Of a stretch of DNA of 64,000 bases, positions 18,111-27,076 are shown piece after piece. Position numbers and translations under genes: made by a program. Below the pieces are notes generated by a model. The model searched no databases. It was given only the letters and a program-made list of their open reading frames with translations, and was not told the origin of the DNA. Origin of the DNA: Lachnospiraceae bacterium (lineage in GTDB: Bacteria > Bacillota > Clostridia > Lachnospirales > Lachnospiraceae); contig SVEE01000005.1 of the NCBI GenBank assembly GCA_015057525.1, forward strand, positions 62,001 through 126,000, in the 5' to 3' direction. Position 1 is the stretch's first letter. Each line of letters starts with the position of its first letter.

Positions 18111-18857
18111 TTACATACTCCACTTCTTTTTTTCAAAAAATTCATCAATGTTTTCTACTATTTTCGCAGGAGCCATAGATTTGAGAAGATAACCATCTGG
18201 TTTTAAAGGTGAAACACTCAATACACTTTCCTTGTCATTTTTATTTGTAAGGAAAATAACAGGGATACTAGAGTAGTCTGATTCTGCCCTTATCATTTCA
18301 AGAACCTGTTTTCCATCACAGATTGGCATTTCATAATCAAGCAATATTAAATCTGGACGATTCATAGCCAAATATTTTATTGCCATTGCACCAGAATTCG
18401 CAAGTATAACTCTATATTTTTCTTCTAGCCATCCTTTAACACTTCTAAGAACCGCACCTGAATCATCAACCACAAGAATCTTTTTCTTTAAATGACTGGC
18501 GTCATCCTTTACGAACTTAGTTATCTCTTCTGCAACTTCTTTAACATTAAAAGGACGTACAAATCTTTTCTTAATAAACTGAGCAGAAATCACTTCTTCC
18601 ACTTCTTGAACCTGATTAATATCACCAAACACAAGAATAGGTATTCCATCTTCAATCACTTTATCTTTTATATATATAAGTCCTTCCATGCTTTGATCTT
18701 CTGCATTAATTATTATAACTCTATAATCTTTATGTTTTTCTATGTCGCTTGGTTTAAAACTTGTATGTATTACAGTATCCCCTTCTTCTTCAATCAACTT
18801 TACAAGTGATATCACAGTAAAACTTTTCTTTTCTGAAACAAATAATATATTTGCCAT
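18111..18857 (-). CDS. Response regulator with a degenerate and an intact receiver domain
   Basis: A 248-aa protein with two receiver-like folds. The first (about 1-118) lacks a proper acidic pocket (FVSEKKS in place of DD) and has Asn instead of phospho-Asp (VIIINAEDQ), so it is probably not phosphorylated. The second (about 124-245) is intact: VVDDSGA, phospho-Asp in LILLDYEMPICDG, and TNKND/LLKS at the switch and lysine positions. There is no output domain. It lies 13 nt after the hybrid kinase and is likely its partner or phosphate sink. Confidence 0.88.
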   Translation of the reverse strand: MANILFVSEKKSFTVISLVKLIEEEGDTVIHTSFKPSDIEKHKDYRVIIINAEDQSMEGLIYIKDKVIEDGIPILVFGDINQVQEVEEVISAQFIKKRFVRPFNVKEVAEEITKFVKDDASHLKKKILVVDDSGAVLRSVKGWLEEKYRVILANSGAMAIKYLAMNRPDLILLDYEMPICDGKQVLEMIRAESDYSSIPVIFLTNKNDKESVLSVSPLKPDGYLLKSMAPAKIVENIDEFFEKKKWSM

Positions 18858-18870
18858 TTTGTACCCTCCC

Positions 18871-21315
18871 TTATTCTCCTATTTCCAATATCTCTATCAT
18901 TTTGCTTGTTAAGTCAAGTATTTCTTCCATAGCTACATCCGACATAAAAATTCTTAAATCCACCATTAAAGCATCGCAGCTGTCTGGAAGCCTAACATTC
19001 TCAAGTTCATTCATAGCCTTATCAGCCAAATCAAGGTCGAAATTTTCCACACCATAGTTTATCGTTTTTATAATATTTTTTATTTCGCTAACAGGCAAAG
19101 CATTCTTCTCTTTGGATGTTTTTTTTCCATACGGTTCCAGATATATTTTATACCTACTGTATAACTCCAAAACTTTATCTGTATACTTGTTAATGTTTTC
19201 TTCATCCATTTTATTCCCATAATATTCAAGCTTTGCAAATTCTTCCGCAAGTTCAATTGCACCAATTAATCTTGACGCATTTTTTAAGGCATGAACCTCT
19301 ATAGTGTAGTCTCTAATCATTCCCTCCTTAATATATTTTTGAAGTTTATTTGTCTTTGAATCAATAAGTGTATGAAAATCTCCCATTAATTCATAAAACA
19401 GATCAACACTTCCTGAATTTTTTATACCTTCATCTACATCAATACCTTCTATTGTCTCAACATCTGTAGTATTTGATTCTTCCACAGTTTTTTCAGATAT
19501 AATAATGTTATCCTTAGGCACATATTTATATATAAATTGTTCAAGCTTATTTGTATCAATTGGTTTTGATAAAACACCATTCATACCCACTTCATAGAAT
19601 AGTTTTTCTGCATCAACCATTACATTAGCAGTAAAAGCAATTATTGGTAGATTTTTATAATATTCATTAGGTAAGTTTCTAATATACCTTGTCGTTTCTA
19701 TTCCATCCATCACTGGCATCATATGATCCATAAAAACAACGTCATACTTTTTCTTTTTAACCATTTCTATTGCTGTTTTTCCACTATCAGCAACATCTAT
19801 CTGTACCTTTAAATGTTCAATTAATTTTACAGAAACTTTTCTATTCATTGCATCATCATCAACAATTAATATCCTTGCATTAGGTGCAACAAACTCAACA
19901 TGTGCTTCTTCTTTCGGGTACATTGATTCATCTACGAGTTTTTGACGTATTATAAAACAAAACTCACTACCTACACCATATTCACTCTTAACAGAAATTT
20001 TTCCACCCATCAACTCAACGATTTTACTTGATATTGCCAAACCTAACCCCGTACTTTCTTTGCCAGAATTTTTCTTCACGTCAAGCTGAACAAATGCTTC
20101 AAACAATTTCTTTAAATCATCATTTTTTATGCCTATTCCTGTATCTTTTACAGAAAATTTTAACTCAACAATGTCATCCTTCTCAGACAAAACATTTACA
20201 GATAATTTGATACTTCCCCCATCAGTAAATTTAACTGCATTATTCAAAAGGTTAATAATAACTTGTCTTAACCTTATTCCGTCACCATATAATATTACTG
20301 GCAACTTTTCATCTATGTCATACAAGAGCTTTATAGGCTTATCTCCTATAAGATTATTAATAATCATCCTGATATTATCCAACTCTTTTTTTATGTCATA
20401 CTCAGTTTCAACAAGCTCCATCTTGCCTGTCTCAATTTTAGACAAATCTAAAATATCATTAATTATGGCAATCAAAGCATGACCGGATGTCTTAATATTA
20501 TCAAGATATTCTTTTTGCTCTTCATCTATATCTGTTCTAAGAAGCACATCAGTCATTCCGACAATAGCATTCATCGGTGTTCTTATTTCGTGAGACATAT
20601 GTGACAGGAAAATAGATTTGGAAACATTTGCTTCTTCAGCCTTTTTCTTTTCCACTTTCACCTGCTGTACCAATCTTATGTCAGGATTCTCCATAAGTAG
20701 ATAAAAGGATAAATTTATGAGCATAATACCCATTCCACTCACAAGAGAAAGAGGTCTAATCGCCTGATATAACGATACAAAAAGCTCTATGCTCATAGAT
20801 AGTGTTATAACCATCCTTTTACTTGAGTTGATTTTATTCCAATATTTAATCATTAAATATATTACCATACACAAATATATAGCAATAGAAAAGTATGTAA
20901 TGTATGGTGCTGGACCGTATGAATAATTTCCTTCCCCTGTCTCCATATAATAAATAGGCAAACATATTATTCCAAGAAGAGCAATAAAAAGTATATAAAT
21001 ACTAAGTTTAGAAATTTTTATTTTGTCATTTATATCCTCCTCTAAGATAGCAACTATGTATCTATATATAAGATAGAAAAGTATTACCATTGTTCCAATA
21101 AACAATCTATGAAAAATATCATTTACAGTCTTTGGAACCTGTTGCATATTATTTACTGTTTTTACTGTTATGGCATCAAAAACTAAATGTACCATTGATA
21201 TAATCAGAAAGACAGAAAATATTTTATGAACTTTGTTTTTTTCTCTTTTTGCAACAAAGTATATTGTAGCCATGAAAGCAAGCACCATAAAGCATGCTAT
21301 TTCCATTCTAATCAT
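18871..21315 (-). CDS. Hybrid sensor histidine kinase with receiver and HPt-like domains
   Basis: Membrane sensor of 814 aa. About seven hydrophobic helices fill residues 1-215, without an obvious extracellular domain. Then come HisKA with the phospho-histidine in FLSHMSHEIRTPMNAIVGM (about 240), an ATPase domain (N-box INLLNNAVKFTDG, GTGLGLAI), and a receiver (IVDDDAMNRK; phospho-Asp in FMDHMMPVMDG, about 527). The C-terminal Hpt-like segment has histidine in VHALKNASRLIG (about 673), with an extra 100-residue helical tail. It is flanked by HD-GYP (20 nt upstream) and the double-receiver protein (13 nt downstream), suggesting an internal phosphorelay. The signal is unknown. Confidence 0.93.
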   Translation of the reverse strand: MIRMEIACFMVLAFMATIYFVAKREKNKVHKIFSVFLIISMVHLVFDAITVKTVNNMQQVPKTVNDIFHRLFIGTMVILFYLIYRYIVAILEEDINDKIKISKLSIYILFIALLGIICLPIYYMETGEGNYSYGPAPYITYFSIAIYLCMVIYLMIKYWNKINSSKRMVITLSMSIELFVSLYQAIRPLSLVSGMGIMLINLSFYLLMENPDIRLVQQVKVEKKKAEEANVSKSIFLSHMSHEIRTPMNAIVGMTDVLLRTDIDEEQKEYLDNIKTSGHALIAIINDILDLSKIETGKMELVETEYDIKKELDNIRMIINNLIGDKPIKLLYDIDEKLPVILYGDGIRLRQVIINLLNNAVKFTDGGSIKLSVNVLSEKDDIVELKFSVKDTGIGIKNDDLKKLFEAFVQLDVKKNSGKESTGLGLAISSKIVELMGGKISVKSEYGVGSEFCFIIRQKLVDESMYPKEEAHVEFVAPNARILIVDDDAMNRKVSVKLIEHLKVQIDVADSGKTAIEMVKKKKYDVVFMDHMMPVMDGIETTRYIRNLPNEYYKNLPIIAFTANVMVDAEKLFYEVGMNGVLSKPIDTNKLEQFIYKYVPKDNIIISEKTVEESNTTDVETIEGIDVDEGIKNSGSVDLFYELMGDFHTLIDSKTNKLQKYIKEGMIRDYTIEVHALKNASRLIGAIELAEEFAKLEYYGNKMDEENINKYTDKVLELYSRYKIYLEPYGKKTSKEKNALPVSEIKNIIKTINYGVENFDLDLADKAMNELENVRLPDSCDALMVDLRIFMSDVAMEEILDLTSKMIEILEIGE

Positions 21316-21334
21316 ATCATTTCCCCCCCTATAA

Positions 21335-22639
21335 TTATTTTGTTAGTTCTCCACTTATTTGTTCATGAATTACTTCAACTCTATCCTTAATTGCCAAAAA
21401 TGTTTCTGCTACCTCTGGGTCAAAGTCCCTACCACTTCCCTCTTTGATTATTTCAAAACATTTTTCAAGTGGCATAGCATCCCTATAGCAACGTTTTTCT
21501 GAAACAGCATCAAACACATCCGCAACTGCCATGATTCTGGCACAAAGAGGTATTTCAGTCTCTTTAAGCCCTTCTGGATATCCCTTGCCATTCCACTTTT
21601 CGTGATGATATCTTGCAACCTCGTAGGCCATCTTTCTATACTCATCATCGCCAAGATTAGCAAAGGTTTCTTCTATTATTTTCCCACCATTTTCAGCATG
21701 AAGCTTCATTGTAGCAAATTCTTCATCTGTAAGTTTACCTGGTTTTTGTAAAATCGCATCGGGAACTGATATCTTACCAATATCATGCATAGGTGCTGCC
21801 TTAATCAAATTATTTATATAATCCTTAGTCAATATGGCATGTTTACCCTTTGCTCTTAATTCTTCAGCAATAAGCTGTACATATATGCTTGTTCTTTTTA
21901 TATGTCCACCTGTGCTGTTGTCTCTATTTTCTATTAAGTGTGCAAAGGACATAACTGTCTCCTTGTGGTTATTTGACAACTGCTTAATAACAGGTGCCTC
22001 AATATTCATATACACACCCAATACGAAAACGGTAACAGCAATACTAGTAATTAAAGTTTCTGGAAACAACATCTGTATGCCCGTAACTAATGTCAACACT
22101 AAAAGATATGTGAAAATACTTGCTCTCTTATGACTTTCGATATAATGCCAACGTCTGAAGAATGTTATCATTGTGAGTGTTATGTAAACTGCCACCATAA
22201 TAAAACAGGTATATGCAGATGCACCCATAGAATAATTCGTTACATTACCTTCTATAAACCTTAGAGACTCTATGTTAATAACAACAAGAATCACATTAAA
22301 TATAAATGGAGAAAATATTATAACCCTACCCTTTTTAGACTTAGGATATGCCCCTGTAACATTAAGCATATACACAAATAAAGCAAAAATAACGGAATCT
22401 AATCCTATAAGAAAAAGTGCATGTAAAAATCTATTTATACCATCACTTACAGTAATAAGATGATTAACCGTATATGCAGTCACTCCATCCAGCGCAACAC
22501 TTATCATTGCAAGAATAAGTAGCTCATCAAAAACTGTTTTATTTAGTTTCTGTTTATATAGTTTGCAATCTCTAAAATATATAAATGCAATATATGTGAG
22601 AACTGCTAAACATCCTACCTGTAGTTTTATATGTTCCAT
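21335..22639 (-). CDS. Membrane-bound HD-GYP domain phosphohydrolase
   Basis: A 434-aa protein with about seven N-terminal helices (residues 5-210), similar in plan to the sensor half of the adjacent kinase, followed by an HD-GYP domain. Metal and signature motifs are HDIGKISVPDAIL, HAENGGKIIEE, YHHEKWNGKGYPEGL and DVFDAVSEKRCYRDAM. HD-GYP proteins hydrolyse cyclic di-GMP (some cyclic GMP-AMP). It is the first gene of the signalling run, and GGAGGAAAC precedes the ATG. No diguanylate cyclase is visible in this window. Confidence 0.93.
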   Translation of the reverse strand: MEHIKLQVGCLAVLTYIAFIYFRDCKLYKQKLNKTVFDELLILAMISVALDGVTAYTVNHLITVSDGINRFLHALFLIGLDSVIFALFVYMLNVTGAYPKSKKGRVIIFSPFIFNVILVVINIESLRFIEGNVTNYSMGASAYTCFIMVAVYITLTMITFFRRWHYIESHKRASIFTYLLVLTLVTGIQMLFPETLITSIAVTVFVLGVYMNIEAPVIKQLSNNHKETVMSFAHLIENRDNSTGGHIKRTSIYVQLIAEELRAKGKHAILTKDYINNLIKAAPMHDIGKISVPDAILQKPGKLTDEEFATMKLHAENGGKIIEETFANLGDDEYRKMAYEVARYHHEKWNGKGYPEGLKETEIPLCARIMAVADVFDAVSEKRCYRDAMPLEKCFEIIKEGSGRDFDPEVAETFLAIKDRVEVIHEQISGELTK

Positions 22640-22726
22640 GTTTCCTCCATAATTTACTGTTAAAATATCTAACTCGTAACTTCTTCAAAATTATACAACA
22701 TTTAATAATATCATGCCATATAAATG

Positions 22727-22759
22727 AAAAAAGTCCGGAGAATTTCTCCGAACTTTTTT
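22727..22759 (-). terminator. Terminator after the flavodoxin gene
   Basis: AAAAAAGTCCGGAGAA pairs with TTCTCCGAACTTTTTT (one mismatch), giving T-runs on both strands. It ends the marR-flavodoxin unit and lies immediately beside the flavodoxin stop codon. Confidence 0.85.
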
Positions 22760-23284
22760 CTATCTTATCACTTCTGCAATAGGTTCTAAGCTACTAAAAT
22801 CCACAAAGTTTACTGTTTTATTGTAAGTATCTATAAATGCCTTGTCCTCTTCTCTTAGCATATCTTCAGGTATATTTTTTACTTTACTATATACCATCTT
22901 CATCATTGTTTTATGTATAAAACTAAGTTTACTGTAATCAATTCCACCTCTCAAATGAAAAAATCTTGCCTTATCATATAATTCTTTAGGAACTTGTCTA
23001 CTTGCAGTTTCTTTTATGTTCTTTGTATTTTCTTGATTTGTGGGGTCTGCCAAACCAACTGTTACAATTATTAACTCTCTATCACTATCTATAGCTTTTA
23101 TGGTATCCTTTATCCCCTTTATTCCGCCAGCATATAAACCACCTAGATGTATTATTGTCTTATACATAGATAAATCCTTTATATCTTCATGACTTATAGC
23201 CTCAATACCTGTTATTTCAGATAATTTTTCTGCATAGCTTTTTGTTGTTCCATAATGACTACCATATATTATTAATTTGCTCAT
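22760..23284 (-). CDS. Flavodoxin-domain protein
   Basis: A 174-aa FMN-binding protein of the flavodoxin/HemG-like type. The phosphate-binding loop is IYGSHYGTTKSYAEKLSE at the N-terminus, and LGGLYAGGIKGIKD and FHLRGGIDYSKL contribute further fold elements. The start is the ATG at 23284, with GGAGG eight bases upstream. Following marR by about 20 nt, it is probably the target of that regulator. It may carry electrons or reduce quinone-like compounds; no partner can be identified. Confidence 0.85.
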   Translation of the reverse strand: MSKLIIYGSHYGTTKSYAEKLSEITGIEAISHEDIKDLSMYKTIIHLGGLYAGGIKGIKDTIKAIDSDRELIIVTVGLADPTNQENTKNIKETASRQVPKELYDKARFFHLRGGIDYSKLSFIHKTMMKMVYSKVKNIPEDMLREEDKAFIDTYNKTVNFVDFSSLEPIAEVIR

Positions 23285-23303
23285 TTTATCAACCTCCACC
23301 TCT

Positions 23304-23774
23304 TTATAATGCTTTCAGATTTTCTTCCATATGTATTATTGTATGGATTGTTATAAGTAATTCTTTTTCAGATATACCTTCAAATATAGATTTTACTGCC
23401 ATGCTACTGTTCTCATCATTTCTATTACAAAATTCAATACACTTTTCTGTAAGAATTACTCTCTGCTTACGTTTATCATCTTCGTCTACCGAAATATTCA
23501 CAAATCCTTTTTTTTCAAGTTTTAAAAGAATTTGTTTTACATTCTGATGTGAACTTCCCATAATCTCTGACAATTCTTTTATTGTAGGACTCTCCTTACA
23601 AAGATTAATACAAATAATTGCAAAAAATTGTTTCCAGCTTATTTCTTCCATTACCTTGTCTGCCATGGCTTGGAATCTGTTATCAAAAGCACTAAGTAGT
23701 CCTAGCAAAAAATATGGTGTTTCTATACCGGTAAAATCAACATTTTCGTGTTCCATTACTTCCTTTATATTCAT
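23304..23774 (-). CDS. MarR-family transcriptional regulator
   Basis: Winged-helix repressor of 156 aa. The helix-turn-helix is ELSEIMGSSHQNVKQILLKL and the wing is KGFVNISVDEDDKRKQRVIL, both typical of MarR. N- and C-terminal helices form the dimer. Its promoter lies within a 13-bp inverted repeat (23784-23831), indicating autoregulation together with the downstream flavodoxin gene. The inducer is unknown; members of the family often sense phenolics or oxidants. Confidence 0.92.
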   Translation of the reverse strand: MNIKEVMEHENVDFTGIETPYFLLGLLSAFDNRFQAMADKVMEEISWKQFFAIICINLCKESPTIKELSEIMGSSHQNVKQILLKLEKKGFVNISVDEDDKRKQRVILTEKCIEFCNRNDENSSMAVKSIFEGISEKELLITIHTIIHMEENLKAL

Positions 23775-23783
23775 AGTTCCTCC

Positions 23784-23840
23784 AAATAGGTAATATATTA
23801 TCTTTTATACAAAGTAACATATTACCTATTTTTTGTCAAC
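23784..23840 (-). promoter_or_regulatory. marR promoter with palindromic operator
   Basis: AAATAGGTAATAT (23784-23796) and its exact complement ATATTACCTATTT (23819-23831) form a 13-bp inverted repeat with a 22-bp spacer. A TTGACA -35 (23839-23834) overlaps the upstream arm, and a weak -10 lies between the arms. Binding at either arm would block the promoter. Confidence 0.7.
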
Positions 23841-23867
23841 AAAAAAAGCAGTCTTTTAGACTGCTTT
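23841..23867 (-). terminator. Terminator after the C_GCAxxG_C_C gene
   Basis: AAAGCAGTC-TTTTA-GACTGCTTT is a perfect 9-bp stem, followed on the minus strand by seven T residues. Confidence 0.92.
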
Positions 23868-23879
23868 ATAAAACTATTT

Positions 23880-24293
23880 CTATTCTTCAGAAAAAAGTAC
23901 CTGTTCTGCTATCTTAGCTGCATCTTTTATACAATCTGAACACGAACGTAATACTTTTCCTGTTTCTACACCTTTTAATGTTTTGCATACAACAGATTTA
24001 TTCTGTTCTTCAAATCGTGCTAATATTTCTCTAGATAACATATAAGACTTAGCCTTACTGTTGGGCGAATCAAGATTACCTGTACTTTGCTTCATTCCCG
24101 CAAGCACACAAGCACCAGAAAGTGCTCCACATGTTCCTTCCATACCCCCCATACCAAGGCCAAGTGCTTCTGTCATTCTAAACATAGTTTCTTCATCCAC
24201 ACCTACCATATCACAGTATGTACATGCTACAGCCTGAGCACAGTTATATCCTTTATCGTGTCTTGCAATTGTTTCTTCTACTCGTGTATTCAT
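23880..24293 (-). CDS. C_GCAxxG_C_C family redox-type protein
   Basis: A 137-aa cysteine-rich protein of the family named for this motif. Visible cysteines are in GYNCAQAVACTYC, the GTCGALSGACVLAG segment, VVCKTLKG and SCSDCIKDAAK. The cysteines suggest metal or cluster binding; the biochemical role is not established. It starts at the ATG at 24293 behind AGGAGG and has its own promoter and terminator. Confidence 0.9.
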   Translation of the reverse strand: MNTRVEETIARHDKGYNCAQAVACTYCDMVGVDEETMFRMTEALGLGMGGMEGTCGALSGACVLAGMKQSTGNLDSPNSKAKSYMLSREILARFEEQNKSVVCKTLKGVETGKVLRSCSDCIKDAAKIAEQVLFSEE

Positions 24294-24338
24294 GCTTATT
24301 CCTCCTAATACATTGTACAATATCTATCCTAATTCTTA

Positions 24339-24367
24339 ATTTTATCAGCCATATTAATTAAACACAA
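24339..24367 (-). promoter_or_regulatory. Probable promoter of the C_GCAxxG_C_C gene
   Basis: Minus-strand -35 TTGTGT (24367-24362), 17-bp spacer and -10 TAAAAT (24344-24339). Confidence 0.5.
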
Positions 24368-24384
24368 CCTATTATTTATGATAT

Positions 24385-25218
24385 TTATACGGAAAATTTT
24401 TGATTAAATTTATCTAACATATATGAAAATACCATTCCTACAAGAATGCAAATATTATTAATTACACAACTGCTAAAGGAATTAAGAAAACTACTAAAAG
24501 GAATAATCATTATTGTTGCTGCAATTACAATACCTATTATGCTATGGAATGTCACAGAGTAATATTGCTGTAACAAAAAATTTATCCCCTTAGATAAACA
24601 TACCAATGTAATAAGCGAACCTATTCCTCCTGGTATTAATACATTTAAATCTATATTACCTATACCTGCTATGAAAGGCTCATATAGACCTATAGGCATT
24701 AACAACGTAGAAAAACTCATACCTGGAGCAATTATGCTTAATCCAAGACATGCTCCACAAAAAATATACCACATAAAATTTGGAACTAGCTTTATTGATA
24801 ATATCTTTAGGCTTATTAATATAATAAAGGTGATTTCCATTGAAATCACAGCTGCAAACACAGAGTTTCTATTATCACCCTTCTCTCTTGCTTCCCTAAT
24901 TAGGGATGGTAACAACCCCACTATTAACCCAACAAAAAAACAAACTGACGGTGCTGGATACTTTTCCAAAAAAACAGACAAAATATTTGCAATTCCTAAA
25001 AAACCAATTGCACCACCAATAATATATGGTGCTAAGCTTATAATATGTGTTTTCAAATTCTTAAATGGATTGGCAATCAATTCCATAACCGTTTTATATA
25101 TTCCAAAAGCAACACAAAGTACTCCCCCTGATATTCCCGGCAACACAGCTCCTACCCCAATCAAAATCCCTTGGAACATTTTTATTACAATCATCAATAT
25201 ATTTCTCATGTTTTTCAA
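24385..25218 (-). CDS. DUF368 membrane protein, probable undecaprenyl-phosphate transporter (PopT type)
   Basis: Polytopic membrane protein of about 277 aa with roughly eight helices. The two family repeats are visible: GVGAVLPGISGGVLCVAFG near the start and LGLSIIAPGMSFSTLLMPIG in the second half. DUF368 proteins (PopT) were shown to return undecaprenyl phosphate across the membrane, complementing DedA-type UptA. I place the start at TTG 25218, because GGGAG lies nine bases upstream; ATG 25209 is the alternative. It is divergent from the GH13 amylase. Confidence 0.85.
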   Translation of the reverse strand: MKNMRNILMIVIKMFQGILIGVGAVLPGISGGVLCVAFGIYKTVMELIANPFKNLKTHIISLAPYIIGGAIGFLGIANILSVFLEKYPAPSVCFFVGLIVGLLPSLIREAREKGDNRNSVFAAVISMEITFIILISLKILSIKLVPNFMWYIFCGACLGLSIIAPGMSFSTLLMPIGLYEPFIAGIGNIDLNVLIPGGIGSLITLVCLSKGINFLLQQYYSVTFHSIIGIVIAATIMIIPFSSFLNSFSSCVINNICILVGMVFSYMLDKFNQKFSV

Positions 25219-25302
25219 CAGAATACGCTCCCTACATATCTTAACTATAAATACGTTATATGTTTTATTTTTATTCTTACCCATTTTCCTGATAAAACTA
25301 TA

Positions 25303-25331
25303 TAGACACACTTTATTTTTTTTATTAAAAT
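25303..25331 (+). promoter_or_regulatory. Sigma-A promoter of the GH13 amylase
   Basis: -35 TAGACA (25303-25308), 17-bp spacer and -10 TAAAAT (25326-25331), about 30 bp before the ATG. Confidence 0.65.
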
Positions 25332-25361
25332 ATAGATGTATTTTTACTAGGAGGTATTATT

Positions 25362-27029
25362 ATGGCTTGGTACGACGAAGCGGTATTTTATCATATTTAT
25401 CCACTAGGACTTACTGGTGCTCCAAAAGAAAATTCATATGGTGAGCCGGAACATAGATTAAACACTTTGATTCCTTGGATTTCTCATATTAAAAACATTG
25501 GATGTAACGCTCTTTATATTGGACCACTTTTCGAATCCGTTGGACATGGATATGAGACGACTGATTACAAGAAATTAGACAGCAGACTTGGAACAAATGA
25601 AGACCTAACTAACTTTGTTGCTAAATGCCATGAAAATAGTATCAAAGTTATTTTAGATGGTGTGTTTAATCACACTGGCCGAGATTTCTTTGCATTTCAG
25701 GATATAAAGAAAAACCGAGAAAATTCACAGTATAAGGATTGGTACTGTAATGTGAATTTCTGGGGAAATAATGAATATAATGATGGTTTCTCTTATGATA
25801 ATTGGGGTGGCTACAATCTTTTAGCCAAGCTTAATCAGCACAATCCTGCTGTAAGAGATTATATATGCGACGTTATACGTTTCTGGGTTACGGAATTTGA
25901 CATTGACGGAATAAGACTTGATGCAGCAGACGTATTAGATTTTAACTACATGCAGGCTTTACGTCATGTTGCAAATGAGGTTAAACCTGACTTTTGGCTT
26001 ATGGGTGAGGTTATTCACGGCGATTACACTCGTTGGGTAAACGAAGGCACCTTACATGCAGTTACAAATTATACATTACACAAGGCATTATACTCTGGGC
26101 ACAACGACCACAACTATTTTGAAATTGCCCACACAGTGAAGCGTCTTTACGAAATGGGAGGCAACAGACCAGACGGCCTTAAGTTATACAACTTTGTTGA
26201 TAATCATGACGTAGAAAGAATCTATACTAAGCTTAATAACAAGAAACATTTTGTACCTGTACACATATTAATGTATACATTACCAGGTGTTCCATCTATT
26301 TATTACGGTTCTGAATTTGGTATAGAGGGTCGTAAGGAAAGATTCTCAGATGACTCCTTAAGACCATCGCTCTCATACGAGGATTACGCTGCGTCATTGC
26401 AAAATAATGACTGTACAAAATTAATATCAGCCTTAGGAAAGATAAGACAAGATTCAAAAATTATTTCTTACGGCGAATACAAAGAGCTTATTTTAACAAA
26501 TACAAACTTTGCTTTCGCAAGAAATTACAATGGCAAGTCTGTTTTGGTAACTGTCAATAATGCCGACAACGATTGCACCTTAACACTTCCTGCTGGCTCT
26601 TCATCTGAGTATGTGGGTGCTCTCACAGGAACTAAGGTTGCGGTAAACAACGGTTGCATCAATGTTAATGTAACGGCAAATTCTGGTGAGATTTGGATAC
26701 CTACTGATGCTTCTACTGAAATTTTCGAACCTGTTGTTTTAGAGATAAAAGAAAGTAAATCTGTAGATATCAAAGAAGTTAAGGAAGAAAAAACTTCCCA
26801 ACCAGAAAAAATTTCAGATGAAGAAAAAGTCACTGAAATAAAAAAAGATATACAGGAAGAACCAAAACAAAAGCCTAAATCCTATGAGGAAATGTCTATT
26901 GAAGAACTTCAGGAAGCTATTCTTGAGAAAATGAGAAAAAACGGTCCTGTAACAGATCAAATGAAAAAAGATGTTATGGAAAATGTATATCATAATTCTT
27001 TGGTGACTTGGGTTAAGAGTTTTAATTAA
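25362..27029 (+). CDS. Alpha-amylase-family glycoside hydrolase (GH13) with helical C-terminal extension
   Basis: Cytoplasmic GH13 enzyme of 555 aa. The four conserved regions are present: DGVFNH (about 99), nucleophile in GIRLDAAD (about 185), general acid in LMGEVIH (about 213), and FVDNHDVERI (about 279). A C-terminal beta-domain ends near residue 450. About 100 further residues are Lys/Glu-rich and helical and end in a compact segment around MSIEELQEAILEKMRK, not part of a standard GH13 enzyme. It lacks a signal peptide, so it probably works on imported maltodextrins. AGGAGG sits ideally before the ATG. Confidence 0.93.
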   Translation: MAWYDEAVFYHIYPLGLTGAPKENSYGEPEHRLNTLIPWISHIKNIGCNALYIGPLFESVGHGYETTDYKKLDSRLGTNEDLTNFVAKCHENSIKVILDGVFNHTGRDFFAFQDIKKNRENSQYKDWYCNVNFWGNNEYNDGFSYDNWGGYNLLAKLNQHNPAVRDYICDVIRFWVTEFDIDGIRLDAADVLDFNYMQALRHVANEVKPDFWLMGEVIHGDYTRWVNEGTLHAVTNYTLHKALYSGHNDHNYFEIAHTVKRLYEMGGNRPDGLKLYNFVDNHDVERIYTKLNNKKHFVPVHILMYTLPGVPSIYYGSEFGIEGRKERFSDDSLRPSLSYEDYAASLQNNDCTKLISALGKIRQDSKIISYGEYKELILTNTNFAFARNYNGKSVLVTVNNADNDCTLTLPAGSSSEYVGALTGTKVAVNNGCINVNVTANSGEIWIPTDASTEIFEPVVLEIKESKSVDIKEVKEEKTSQPEKISDEEKVTEIKKDIQEEPKQKPKSYEEMSIEELQEAILEKMRKNGPVTDQMKKDVMENVYHNSLVTWVKSFN

Positions 27030-27044
27030 ATATCATATATTTAT

Positions 27045-27076
27045 AAAAAAGAACTGTTTTAAAACAGTTCTTTTTT
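27045..27076. terminator. Bidirectional terminator between GH13 and DUF5131 genes
   Basis: AAAAAAGAACTGTTTT and AAAACAGTTCTTTTTT form a perfect 16-bp palindrome serving both convergent genes. The DUF5131 stop codon lies inside it. Confidence 0.92.
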
